Positions 46,144-59,100 of a DNA stretch of 64,000 nucleotides are shown piece by piece. A program made the position numbers and the translations under genes. The stretch comes from Verpa conica (taxonomy: Eukaryota; Ascomycota; Pezizomycetes; Pezizales; Morchellaceae), in contig JAUFSD010000010.1 in assembly GCA_033030425.1 (NCBI GenBank), positions 1,178,001 through 1,242,000 on the forward strand, read 5' to 3'. Each line of letters begins with the position of its first letter. Position 1 is the first letter of the stretch. A model generated the notes under the pieces. The model searched no databases, was not told the origin of the DNA, and worked only from the letters and a program-made list of their open reading frames with translations.

Positions 46144-49100
46144 ATGGAACGAAGACGGAACAGCCCTTCCAATAAGGGAGGATCGAAGGTGCGCATTTCT
46201 ACCCATCTCTCTACGATTTACTCCCCAACTGACATTACTCCACCTTCCCGTGCAGTCACCAACCAATGAAGATGTCCCCTTGTCCTCACCATTCCCGGGT
46301 CCTATTAGGACAGCACCCCCTCGGGCAAATCGTGCATTCTGGGAAACAAAGAGCCAGGAAAATAGCCGCCCACGTGGTGATTCTGCTCCTGGGCGTAAAT
46401 CATCACTGGAAAAATTGAAACGTGCTTCCCGAGTACAGAACAACACTAAAATCTTCCAAAAGCCGAATGATACAGCTCCACCACCACGGCCAATGAGTTA
46501 CCATGGTCCTAATGTCTTGTCATCGCCGTTTGCCACCCCAGCCCAGCTTGCACGGAACAATTCAGTAATACATAATTCAAAACTTCCTTTACCAATGCCA
46601 AAGAAATTAGAAGATTTGGCCCACCAAGAAACGTCACCCAAACAACCAAAGCTAACATCCATCCTTACGGGTCCCAGTACCCCAAGGATGCCAAGGCCAT
46701 CTTTGATATCTTCATATAGAACGAATAATTATGAGGGTGATGGTGGGTCTTACTCAGAAGAGGGAGATGGGCATGAACAGGCCAATAGAAGTCCTAATCG
46801 TCGGCCGAAATCTGTCACATTTGACAAAGAGCCCCCAGATGTCTTGCACTACGAGATGGTTACCCCAGATCCATCTGTCGAAGGCTCACCAGCAATGGGA
46901 TATGATTCGGACGAAGATGAAGAAGATGAAGATGAGTTGGAATACACTCCTGTTATTGAGCCTGATCAATGGGAGAGAATGTCACCAGAAGCCGCAGTCG
47001 CTGCTTTTGAAGAATCTTTCCGCTCGACACCTTCGCCTAGTGCGCGGCCACTTCCACCAATTCCAGGTGCCTTTAACTCGCGTAGGGAGAGCGGTAGCCC
47101 TTCCGGAAGCAGGCCTCTTCCCAGCATTCCAGTCACTAAAGCCGACTTAGAGAATCTAGAAAAGGTACCTCTGGAGGAACGTGTGAGGCTGATGATGCAA
47201 GAAGATTTGGCTGAGAATGATCATACATCTCGACGAGATTCTGCTGAACCTATTCGGGGTGACGAAGAGTCTGGGGGTCTTGGCATCGTGATGGACAATA
47301 TGTCTATGAACGACGGAGAGGGGGAAGAGGGAGAAGGGTTGGAGGGAGAACACCAACCGAGACACGAAGGCATGGGTCCGGTACAAATAGAAGAAGGCGA
47401 TACCTCAGACAACGAAGAAAGTTCCCCGAACTCGAACAGGGAGCCCGATGTAGAAAATGGCCCATCATGCCATTACGAGTCGGCTTCTGAATATGAGCCT
47501 CCCCCACGTCTATCTCGTGAATCGATCAGGCGTCAGGTCGAGGCACGCCGTAAAAATTCGATTGATTCACAACAAATCGATGAAGATGACCATACCCCAG
47601 AGAACACCTATATATATGATCATAATGGTTCGGCAGACGAGATAGAAGTTCAGGTCAAACAGGAACCATCTGATGACGAATCGATCGATGTCTACGCGAT
47701 TCCCGATATGTATCATGTTCCAGAGCGCCCGGCTTCGCGTTTTAATACTCGATCACCAGACCCGTCACAGGTTACTGAGTCAGAAACTTCACGATACGAT
47801 GATGATGATGAATCTAGATACAGTGAATTTGATGATGATGAGAATGTCTCATTGGCTACCCCTGTCATCCCCTCAAGAGAGGAATCTACCCCTACCCCAA
47901 CGAACTTCGAGCCAGTAATAGCTATTGAGAAGGTAGAACATGGTGTTAGAGAGCAGCAGATCTCGGGCGAAGAGGCGATAAATAAAAACAGAGAGATTAA
48001 GGTCTCACCTGGGAGTTCCAGGATGAGCCTTCCAGAGTTTGGGTCAATGTTTGATGATGATGATGGGCTTGGTCTTGGCTCATATATGACTCCTTCCCCC
48101 CCGTTGCTACCTATTGGGGGGCCTAGCCCAGAGCCATTGGAGCTTGCACCGTCTAGCAGTATCGTGCATGAGTTCTTAACAGCACAGCGAGCTGAGTCCC
48201 CTGAAGATCACATGAGGCATGATTTGGACGGATCTGTTTACGATGACGATGACGATACCGGGTCGGTTATCCGGCATAAAATATACCACTCAGACATTGA
48301 AGAGGATGATGAGGATTTCAACAGTAGTGAAGAGATTGGTGATGGAGAACTCAGCGACACAGGCACTATTCAAGCTGCTAGATCTCCCTCGCCAGTCGCA
48401 GAGTCAGTTGCAACAATTCGAGTACCTAGTGGGAAGTTAAAGACAAGAGCTAGTGCAACTCCATCTGATATGGCAGCAATGGCAGCGGCCCGTCGACAAG
48501 TTAGCGGAGAACATAGAGTTCCACCGCCAGTCCCGCGGATTCCAGATGGATTTAGCGGCGGTGGCGAACCAAGTGACGAAGAGGAAATTATTGCCGCTAG
48601 TTCAGACTCTGAAGTCCCTAAGAGGAAAGTTTCTGATAAGCAGAGAAAAGCCATTGGCCTCCCTGCCCTTGGCGATATTGAGTTTGATTTCAAAGTAGAT
48701 GACCTCACAGAGGAGTTTGATCGTGTCATTGAGACGCAAAAGGTAGCTCACTTGAATCAGAATCATTTTGATACTTCATGTCCTAACAATAAGCAGCAGG
48801 GGTATATAATGCGCCAAAATACACGAATCATTCACGCATCTAGTCGAGATCCCGAAGAGGATGAGGCGGAGCCTGCCCCTCGCCCTGGTCACTCACGCAC
48901 TCAATCTTGGTCTGTAGAACCATGGAGAAACTCTACACGGAGAAAGAGTCAACGTGATTCTGCTGGTAGTAGTACTGGCACTTCTGCGAGAAAGAGGCCA
49001 TCAAATGCTCCACCTCCACCTCTACCAGACAAGAATGGTAAAGTATTGCCCATCGTTGATGAGAACGAGGCTGCAAGTACGGATTCGCAAGCCGAGGATG

Positions 49101-50654
49101 GAGCAGAGAGGGGTAGGCTATTTGTTAAAGTTCTTGGAGTCAAGGATTTAACTCTCCCACTACCTCAAGGTAGGATAATTCACTATGATAAAATTCATTT
49201 GTTGCTCCCACTAATTTTCTTTTTAGGGCAACCAACATATTTTTGCTTGACACTAGATAACGGGCTTCACTGTGTGACAACATCATGGTTGGAATTAGGC
49301 AAAAATGCACCGATAGGCCAAGAATTTGAGTTGTAAGACTCCAACGAGTGATCTCTGATGATGGTTAAATTAGTTGCTAATAGCAGTAGGGTTGTCTTGA
49401 ATGATCTCGAGTTTCAACTTACACTTCAAACAAAGCTTGAGCAGCCACCACCTTCTCCACCTAAAGCAGTTGTTAAGGCTCTCCCTCCTAAACCGAAGCA
49501 GTCCACTTTCAGCAGAGTTTTTACAACTCCCAAAAAACGGAAGCAACTTGAACAGCAGATGCAACAGATGCAACAGCTTGAGCAGCAGCAGCAGCAACAA
49601 CAACAACAGAGGCAAGAAACACCGCCACCCGCCACTGCGTGGGATCTCCTGCATGGTCTTGTTGCACGTGATGGGTCGTTTGCTCGATCCTATGTTTGTC
49701 TTACAGATTTTGAGACCAGAGCATTTGGCCGGCCATTCACGACAGACATCAATTGCTTTAACGAGTGGGCAGTAGATACAGCTAGCGTAAAAAGTAAAAA
49801 AGGGTTGCAAGGCGCTCTGCAACCGGCAAGGAAAGCCCCTTATAAAATCGGCAAATTAGAGGTTCAGCTACTATTCGTCCCGAAACCTGCAGGAGCCTCA
49901 GAAGTAAGTCGAACAGTCATAGTTGAGTAAATTCTTTAGACCTAACAATTAGTAGAAGGACCTTCCAAAGAGCATGAACGCTGCTATTCGAGAATTACGT
50001 GAAGCAGAAGCTACCATGAATAAAACCTGGGAGGGTACACTTTCACAGCAAGGGGGTGACTGTCCTGTAAGTTTTTTGGCTTAGATTTTTAGCTAGCATT
50101 TAGCTAACTATTATATTCAGTACTGGCGTCGGAGATATTTCAAGCTTGTAGGCCCAAGATTGACTGCATACCATGAAGCAACACGGCAGCCTCGTGCTAC
50201 TATCAACCTTAGTAAGGCATCGAGGCTTATTAACGATAGAGACACCCTCCTTGATCCTAATGTCAGTAGTCCTGGCAAATCTCGTCGCAAGTCTGGTTTC
50301 TCTGAAGACGAGGAAGGATACATGTTCGTTGAGGAAGGCTTTCGTATACGCTTCGCCAATGGTGAAGTGATTGATTTTTATGCAGACTCGGCAGAAGATA
50401 AAGAAGGGTGGGTCAAGGTACTCGGCGAGACCATCGGCCGTATTCCAGATAAACGTGGATGGTGTGACTTGGTGATATCTAAGGAATCAAAGGAGAAGGC
50501 GGAAAAAGAAAAGACACAGACAGCTGCAGCTCGAGTTAGGGCAGCACAGGCACAGATGCGTCAAGCACCGCCGGTCCCGCAACAGCCAAGACCTCACCCT
50601 GCTCCGGCTCCAAGGTCAAACCGACGACCTCCGCCCGCACACCTATACCGATAA
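46144..50654 (+). CDS. bud4: BUD4/anillin-like protein with C-terminal PH domain
   Basis: A septin-associated landmark of septation sites; filamentous-fungal Bud4 positions the contractile ring. Six exons give 1407 aa: 46144-46188, 46256-49169, 49227-49332, 49390-49903, 49956-50066, 50121-50654. The first exon codes MERRRNSPSNKGGSK. Exon 2 is a roughly 970-residue disordered, acidic, Ser/Pro-rich region with Asp/Glu clusters (DSDEDEEDEDELEY). The anillin-homology part begins near 960 (LFVKVLGVKDLTLPLPQ, GQEFELVVLNDLEFQLTL). A poly-Gln insert lies at about 1068-1092. Domain end blocks are YKIGKLEVQLLFVPKP and MNAAIRELREAEATMNKTWE. The PH domain at about 1213-1335 has EGTLSQQGGDCPYWRRRYFK, ATINLSKA and DFYADSAEDKEGWVKVLGE. 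The third intron uses the acceptor GCAGTAG, the only one that restores ELVVLNDL. The tail is Pro-rich. Confidence 0.9.
49552..49614 (+). repeat. CAG/CAA/CAT glutamine codon repeat in BUD4
   Basis: A CAG/CAA-rich stretch coding Gln-rich sequence broken by Met and Leu, ending in a pure run of about nine Gln. It lies between two conserved anillin-homology blocks, so it is a low-complexity insert that probably varies in length among strains. Confidence 0.85.
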
Positions 50655-51197
50655 TCGATTCTAGATGTGATTGCCATAATCAAGCCTGCCATCTGGAATA
50701 ACATCAGAATTTTCTCACATTGTGGTATTTGTCACTGGTTGTATTTTCTTATCTATATTTCCCCTGTATTTTCTACTCTTCCATGCTATCTTAGGGTTTC
50801 TTTGGTGTATTACTGCTGGAGGTTTCTTCCTACTGTTGACTTTTCGCATGTCTTATTCTCATTTGTAGTGGGGCAATATCTCTTTTAATCACATGGAGTG
50901 TTGGGAGCGTTGAAATTAGTGAGCGATTTTGGTTTTATTTTTCTTTACAGGGATTTGGTTGGATAGGCGAAGGGAAAGAGAGTAGTGGTGATACACTATG
51001 CTGATTTTGAAAATCTAGTGTTTCCTTTGTTTCTTTTCATATATTAGGGTGGGCAGGAGCATTTATTTGCAGCGCAAACGAGCCCAGGGGGTTCAGACCA
51101 TAGTACATAGTTTAGGAAGCGTGTTTAGCGGAAATTCGTTATCAGAAATGCCTTTACTAGTTACTGAAAATCCAATCAAGTGTATGCACATTATCAT
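50655..51197. other. Spacer between convergent BUD4 and POP3-like genes
   Basis: T-rich 3' flank of BUD4 and the 3' end region of the minus-strand gene. No further gene was seen. Confidence 0.5.
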
Positions 51198-52102
51198 TTA
51201 CACAACAATATTTTCTTTGCTGCTAATGCGCATAATTGTTTTAACTGGGTATCCCTTAGGGGTTCGCTTAGGTGTTTTCTTAGGTGGTGGTGCTATGGTT
51301 TTCATAGCCCTAATGACAGTAGTTTGATATCCAAAAGAACCTTCCAGCCATGGTACCTTGACGATTGGAACTTTCTCATTAAGAAAGTGTAACAATGAAG
51401 ACGAGCCTGGAGCACCCTCCATCAACCCTAGAAATCCGGCCTGCGGGATTGCGAGAGATGTTTCCAATCGTACCTCTGCGCCTCTGGGAAGTTGAACAAG
51501 CCTAACAGGGTGGTCCGGAGATGACCGTGAGGCGATATTACAAAGCAGAGGGAGATGGGAGTGGAGCTGTGAGGGCTGTGAATCAGAACGGCAGGCAAAG
51601 ACGGCAAAGAGGCGGACCATTGAATCTTTTTCTGTTGGTATCGGGGCCATGGACTCAAGATATCTGGTAGTAGAGTTGAGACCAATTGTTAAGAATGAGG
51701 TAAGTTCTGGGGGTGGTGGGGATGGGATTGATAGTGCCTGTGCTGGCGTGGGCGAAGCATCGGAAAGAGAGGCACGCTTTCGTTTCCGGGAGCGCCTTCC
51801 TTTCGAGGGCTGGATATACAGGTTTCGGTGTTGGCCTATTGGTTCTAGGAGACTGGGAGAAGACAAAGAATTCTTAGCGTGAGGAAGTAGTGATGGGTAC
51901 ATGTAGTATTGAATCATGGGATCTGGAATTGAAGAAAGGATGGTGGCGTCATGTACCTGCATAATAGATCTAGAATTGTATCCTGGTTTGCACTACTGAT
52001 ATTCGGCCTGAGACGAGCTAAATCAGCCCAGGTTTCAGGGACAAGATAGGGCAACATTTTTGGGATGGACTCACCATTCAACGGTGGATTTTGGTGAATC
52101 AA
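51198..52102 (-). CDS. pop3: RNase P/MRP subunit POP3-like protein
   Basis: A probable protein subunit of nuclear RNase P and RNase MRP, which process tRNA and rRNA precursors. Pop3 has an L7Ae-like fold. Two exons give 266 aa: 51957-52102 and 51198-51852. The 104-nt intron (GTACAT..CCCAG) joins ILDLLC to SLLEPIGQHR. The basic block SKGRRSRKRKR follows. The core then reads LTSFLTIGLNSTTRYLE, VFACRSDSQPSQLHSHLPLL, PVRLVQLPRGAEVRLETSLA and GFLGLMEGAPG, ending VPIVKVPWLE plus a short basic tail. These match the fungal Pop3 pattern (family call from memory). A second in-frame Met at 52057 (MLPYLVPETW) is an equally good start and would shorten the protein by 15 residues. Confidence 0.75.
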
Positions 52103-53172
52103 GAGAAAAGACGATTTTTTTCTTCAGCTCTTGGCTTTTCACAGACTGTACCATGACGGCTATCTAGCCGATCAACTGGCTGATTTTTAGGATAATAGGT
52201 GAAGGTGATTGATAGCAAGTGTTGACGATGGTAATGGAGGCTGATCTTGATGGGAGCTGCACAGTCCGCAGGGTGAGCTGTGCAGATTTCGCAAATTTCT
52301 TGGTGTGGGAGGCTCGCTAAAGCACATCTGGTTACTCAGCGCAATCCTTGCAGCTTGTGAAAGTACCATTTCTAGTGCTACTATTCAGAGTGATAACCTC
52401 TACTTCATAACATTAATAAATATGAGGGCCCTAGCGTACACAGAAACCACCTAATTTAGATTGTATTTTACGTACTTAGCTAATAAAGTGTAACCCTTCC
52501 AAATTCAGTGGATAACTATAGAGAAAATATACCTGATGCTGCTGGTGAGAATAAGATTATACCCAGGAATCTAGCGATATTTATATATATATGTAATCAA
52601 GTTTAAAACCCGGGATACATGTACGTTGGGGCCGGCCCGACCCCGATAGAGTGCTTCTCCAGAGTTAACCAATAGTAGAGAAATCCTGGGTCTTGCCTTT
52701 GTTTTAGTCGTTTCTGCTCACAAGGCTCTCAAAGTTTCCTCATCAGCCGATCTCTTATCGCTCAGTCGCAGCAGTATAATCCCTGCACAACACGCCCCGT
52801 TGGGCCCTTCGCTTTCGTCACTGCCTAGTGAGCCAACTGGCTGCACGCAAGCCTGCTCACAGCACAGGCACGCAGCCGCACACTCACAGTTAGTAACGCT
52901 ACAGTAAAAGACTCAATACTATTCTACTACATACAGGTCTGCCTGAACTAAGTGCTTTAGGTGCATGTAGGTAACAGCTCTATTGTCTCTGACGCGAGAG
53001 TCACAAACACTTCCACTTCTCCCCTCCAACACAGCCCTCCCCCCACCATCCCCTCCTGTCTCAAACAACGACAGCCGCGGCACCACAGCTTCTATATTTT
53101 CTCCCCTAAGAGCTATTCCCAAACCTTCACGGTAACGTTTGCCCCAGCGATCGGGCAACTAGTATTTCTTGC
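52103..53172. promoter_or_regulatory. Divergent upstream region of POP3-like and deubiquitinase genes
   Basis: 1.07 kb between divergent starts. The right third (about 52980-53070) is C/T-rich, as in a fungal leader. The middle (52430-52600) is AT-rich with a TATATATATATG word near 52580. No gene was seen; a few upstream ATGs lie in the probable leader. Confidence 0.45.
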
Positions 53173-56100
53173 ATGGAGAAGAATGGGGAGTTGGACTCGA
53201 ACTTTATGGCGGTCGATCCGGTCAGCCCAGCTAGCAGTAACTCTAAAGACGTTTCAGACGAACCCGCTGCTCCTCGTAGAAATTCCATCGACGATAACGA
53301 CCCTACCCGACCTCGCAAACGACTAGCTGCCATGGCTATCCACGATAATGCAGATAATAGCAAGCAGACTTCCCCAGCTAAGGATGAGGTACTACGCGGA
53401 GAATCCGAGAACGAGTCCCGGAAAGAAGACCAAACCATGGAGCACAAGAATCACAATGGAATAACTAGCAAACCCGACGAAACATTTCTAGAGGATGAAA
53501 CAGCCTCACCACCTTCAACGGTCAAGGGAATTGGTAACAAGATTACAATTCACCTTCGTACCCCACGCCTTCTTGAGCCGAAAGAGGATGGACTGGAAGG
53601 ACCCACTGATGGTGATGAAAATGACGGGCAAAGTCAGCTAACACCTACATATCCGGAGCCGCCTAGGAGTACAGACTCCCTACAGGGTGAATCCCCAAAT
53701 GGTTCACTATGTAGCCCAGAAATTGAAGTTGAAGAAGTTGAAGAGATGGAGGAAGACGATGATTTGGCTGGACATATTACGATTGTGGACGAATACATCA
53801 ATAATCCTATCACCACAGGTGGCGCTGCTAAGGTCAAAGAGATCATGGATACGGTCACAATGAAGCTCGAGAGAGGTTTGTCTTTACATGGAGCCTTTGG
53901 GTGTGTTCCTCTAGCTGACTTTATATAGATCCTACTCCATCACGGCAGTTAGATGAAATTATGCAAACCATGTCAACTTTTGTTACTGTCGTAGGCGATC
54001 AGATTGATAGCTTTTACAAGCTTTATCTTGTCAACCAGGATGTTTGGCCTAATTTGCCAAATCTGATGGAGGCCTTATTGAAGCGAACGTGAGTCTTTCT
54101 AAATCTGGAGGTTGTACTCCGCAATTACTAATGGTTCTATTATTAGTGAACCCTTTGGGCAAAACTATTTCCGGAAGGTAGACAAGTCGGTACCAGGGCT
54201 AGAAGCTATTGTATTGGCTCTTGTGGAGTTTGCACGACTAACAGCCCTCTTTGTCCGCTATGATGTTTGGAACTTAGAAAATGTTCTGCCGGATAGGGAT
54301 GTCAATTTGCTATCCTGGGGATACCAGCGAACCTTATCACTTATCATGAGGCCAAATCAGCTTTTTGCTCTTATGCAGCGTAATTATAGCTTCAATATGG
54401 TCACTATCCTACCACGGGTTATGAGAGCCTTTATTGATACCCATGATGGATTGGAGTCACTGAGGAAATTCGACAATTTGATCCTGCAAAGAATACCATT
54501 ACAGCCTAAGCTTCTGCTTTATGCACAACTTCCATTGGAAATATACGGAAAACTTATCCGGTGTCTTGAGGTTGTAATTAAAGAAGGGGTTGCGCCAGAC
54601 GACTGGAGTGATATCCAGATGGCTATCTCTGATGGTGCCTTCAGAGTCTTGACATCTGTAGAAAACTTACTTGCAAGTCTATTTGAGACACACCTCCAAC
54701 TACTAGTCATCAAGGACTTTAACGGGGTACTGAACACGCTGTGCACGCTTGTTACAGCATTCTATGGGATGAACTCTGCGGAATCGAAGATAGGAGAGTT
54801 GATTGAAGAGAAAATCGGGAAAGACTATGGTATTATTGAGGCCCATGAGTATCCTGCTCTCGCAGAATGGGCCTGTAGGTTCCCCTTTCTCTTGAAGATG
54901 CTTACAAGTAATCGAATGGACTTCCGGCTACAAGGGTTGGTAAGAGCTACCGAACTACTTGTCGGGGCATGGAGAGATTATTGCGGAAACAATAATAGTG
55001 ACTGGCATGATAGTGCTCTATTGAGGTACCCTTTTTACAACCTTTGATCACTCTTGATCACTCTGCTAAATTCTAAATTTCCAATTCTCTCTACCACAGG
55101 TTTTTGGCGCATTTTATCATCGAAAACAAAGTTGTCGAGTACATCATGGGGCCTGAATCTCACCATGAGCTCATCCGCCGAAGTGCAAATATAACCGGCT
55201 TCCTAATAGTAACTAATACTACTACGGCGGATATTCGACACGCTTTGTGGCAACCGGTTGTCAATAATAAAGATCCACGAATAGTACAAGCTACACTTGC
55301 TATGCACCAGGACATGATACCAAACATGTCTATTCCACTTCTCGTTGAACTGAGCAAGAGAGTCCGAGACATACCGTTCTCTTCATTTGATGCACACATG
55401 ATGGATCTTGTGAGCCGCCTATTAGAAGCCATTAGGAACGGCTTCTACCAGCAACAGCAGGTTTTTAACCAACAATTCAAAGCTGTTCAAACAATGGCCA
55501 GCTAACTTGGAACATAGGTTGTACGTTTGGACCCTGCGCCATACGAAATGCTGATCCGACTTATCCGGATAGCTTCTTGTGAGGAAGAAAATGCGGCACC
55601 AAGTGGTGGACTCCCACCCCCAATGATATTCGAATTTGCCGGAAAAGAATTAATGGCATTGGCTGAGTACGGACCAGCTGGAAACCTTCGTAGGGAGATT
55701 TTCCACGAGTGCATAAGCGACATAGAACAGATGAATTCAAGTGCCACGGGTAGTATCAATGTTATTCAAGCATTTTTACGTATGCAGTACCCCCCTAGAG
55801 CTGCGAATAAAACCGACCTAACTGTTATTAGAACAAAGACCCCGTAATGTCAGACCCGGAAGCCCTGGATATGCTGAAGATATCGAGTACCTCATCAAGG
55901 ACTTGAACCTAGCTGAGCTGCTGGTCAATGAGATAGCTAGATTTGTGGATTCTCATAGCAAGCACGACCAGTACTCAACACTACGCCGGCTAAAAGCACG
56001 ACTAGAGCTGCTTCAGTTTATACTATACAACTCACCTGAATGTTTAACACCTTATTTAGGTGAAAAACTTTGGACATACCTGGTAGGGGAGAAGGCATTA

Positions 56101-59100
56101 GGAACATCTGAGAGAGACCATGGGTTTGAATTCTACATAAATTACAGCGCGAAAAGCACAGGCGCACGTACAACCATTCCTCCTTCTCTAGGCAATAGTT
56201 CGCTAACGGACCAGCAGCAAGTGGATCCCATTCTCGACAACGTATTCAGGATTTATTTTCCTGCACTTGACCCTGCTTGTTTCTCACCTCATGTCCTAGC
56301 CTTTTGTATCAAATCCATAGAGTACCTCAACAAAGCAGGAGTAAGTTTACCCCCCATACTAAATTCTACAAAGCAACTTTGAACGCTCACAGCTAGATAG
56401 GTTGATGATAATATGGACGAGGATTGCGTAAATATTGAAGGTATTGAGCAGCTGTGGCGGATAATCCTTAATGCACCTAATGACAGGTTGGCCGCGGATG
56501 TTACTGCATACTTTGTGACTCTTTATTTGGATGTAGGCCCTTTCCTACCCCCGAGAAAGATATCCACTTATCCTAGTTTAGTCTCGTGTTGTTTGCCTAA
56601 GACCTACGAAAGTAGTCGAAACTACACATTTTAAGATTGTAGAACGATGCATTAATCAACTGACCTCCGCGGCTTCTAAAAATGATGGTAAGATTAAAAC
56701 TATCAAGGTAAAAGAAGAGGGTACGATGTCTCTAGATGCCTCTCATGGTTGCAGCGATACCCGGGAATTCTTTAGATCGTTGGATCTTCTAGACAGCTTC
56801 GTCAAGGGCTACAAATCAAGGTCGAAATATAACCAAGGCCCACAAGAGGCAAACCAAGCTTCTACTGTTGATATGATCACAGGGGTAGCCCTTACATTGA
56901 AACTTCGATGGCACAATTTCAATTCTGTAAGTATCTTAGATTAATTTGGCTTGAGGATCAACTATACTTACTACTTGTAGATACACACATTTAAAATTGG
57001 CAACCTAGACACCGGCCAAGACCTGCACGATCGCATCGCAAAACTCGTAGGAGGGGATAAATATCGCTTAATACTTGCCGGGAGAGAACTGAAACTAGTG
57101 AACGAGCCCTTAAAAACCCTCAAGGACTTTGGTATCCCAGACAATTCTTTCCTCATAGTTTCAAAAACACCAGACCAAAGCACAGCTACTGCGAACCCAG
57201 GCACACTTCCTTCCAATCTCAATGCTCTCCAAGTTGAGATCATGAGGCATTTTGATTCGCTCTTTGAATTGCTATGTTTACCAGAACCGCAGGCAACGAA
57301 GGTACTGCCCCAAGCGAGGAGTTTGGATGGTTCCATGGTTCTTTTTTTACTAATAATCTGACAGATATGGACATTTCTGAGGAATTTCCCAGTTGATGAA
57401 CATATCAAATCCAATATGATTTCGGGACCATCTTGGTCTGAGACATTTCCAGCAGAACACCCTTATAAAACGCTCTATTCTTTACACGCTTTGCGGACAT
57501 GTTTTGATGAACAAAGGCAGAAACAAGTATGGTTATATCTATTGTGATTATAGGAGATGCTAATAACCTTTAGAGCAATGAGAAATCGACCTTCATCAAT
57601 GAAGCAACTTCCTCCTTGCTGAAAACCCTAATGAATAACCGCCACGAATCTAAAGAGTCCTATGCAATGAAAACTCGAGCACAAGTTACAAATGAGATCC
57701 TTGAATGTTTACGGTTGTTTCTACAAGGTTGGAGACCCAGTGAACTTTCGACTTCTATTACTAATGGCACTCAGAATCTCTCATAGAAAGTTGCTTTTCG
57801 CCTTCATTTTCTAATCCCGAAGGGTTTGTTCAGAGGATTTTTGATATTTTACGGGTTTGTTCCGAGTCGGAATATGCTCAGTGTCCTGGTTCTGAACCTT
57901 GTGTTGCAAATGCTTTCAATGTGCTGCTTATCGCATCAAAAATCGATTCAAGGATATGGTCATCTTTGACTCAAAAATCAGAGTTGATTCATTTGATAAA
58001 CAGATTTCTTTTACGGGATGAACGCCAGAAGGTTAGGTTGGGTACAGGAGACGCTATTATTGCCACTTTCAGCCAATCTTCCCGGTGAGTCCTGAGTCAA
58101 ACTATACCATATGCGAGATCTAACGCGAGATAGAACCGATAAACCAACAGCCCATGATTTTGCGCGATTTTTTTGGGACCTTTTAAAAGATATATTATAC
58201 CAAGACTCGTTAGATCCAAGCTCTTCTGCAGAGATGTTTCAAACCGCTTTGTTGAATTTCAAGTATGCTCCTTGCCCCCTTTCCTTACACCTTCCTAATA
58301 GCTACAGGTTTCTTGGCGAAGTAAGCCCGGAATCATTAGACATAGAAGCATGTTTCAACTACTGGAGTTCCCGGTTAGTGGAGTATAAAGTTAACGAGGT
58401 AAAAATTATTTTTTATTTTTTAGTTTACCACAAAGATATCATTTGTTGACTATACTCAGGTTGTCGGTTGCTCGAACGAAGACTTCGTAGTGACAGGTTT
58501 TACAAAGCTCCTTACTCGATGTGTAATTTTAGCTCGAAATCGAGGTGTCTCTGTGCGTAATGAGTATGCTTCCATTTCCCCAAATGATCCATTAAACCCC
58601 ATACTAAGAGGGAAACAAAAGTGTGGCCGAAGAAATTTTTCGGAACCTACTCTTTCCTCTGATGACGGCGTATTCTGGAGATTCTGAGCTCATTGAAAAT
58701 TTACCTTGTCTCCATGGACCAAGTCGCACGGAGATATACAGCTTGCTCATTCAATTAGTGAATGATCCCGAAAGTTGTGTCAAGATGGTTAGGCTTAACC
58801 ACCGTCTTTTCCCCAAAGGTATGATACTCTTGACTTAAACTGATTCATAAGCTCATAAAATAAAAGACCAGTCCCTGCATGAGGGGTTTCATGCCGACCG
58901 AGGCAGATGGGCGAGATCAATAGCAGGTCACGTTGGCTTGCAGAACATGTCAAACACATGCTACCTAAATTCACTAATGACTCAACTTTTTATGAACCGG
59001 TCATTCCGAGCTTTCATTCTAGAGATGCCCATCGACCAGATGGATGACTCTCAGAGACTACTCTATTTTATGAAAGTCCTATTTGCTAGAATGCAGAATA

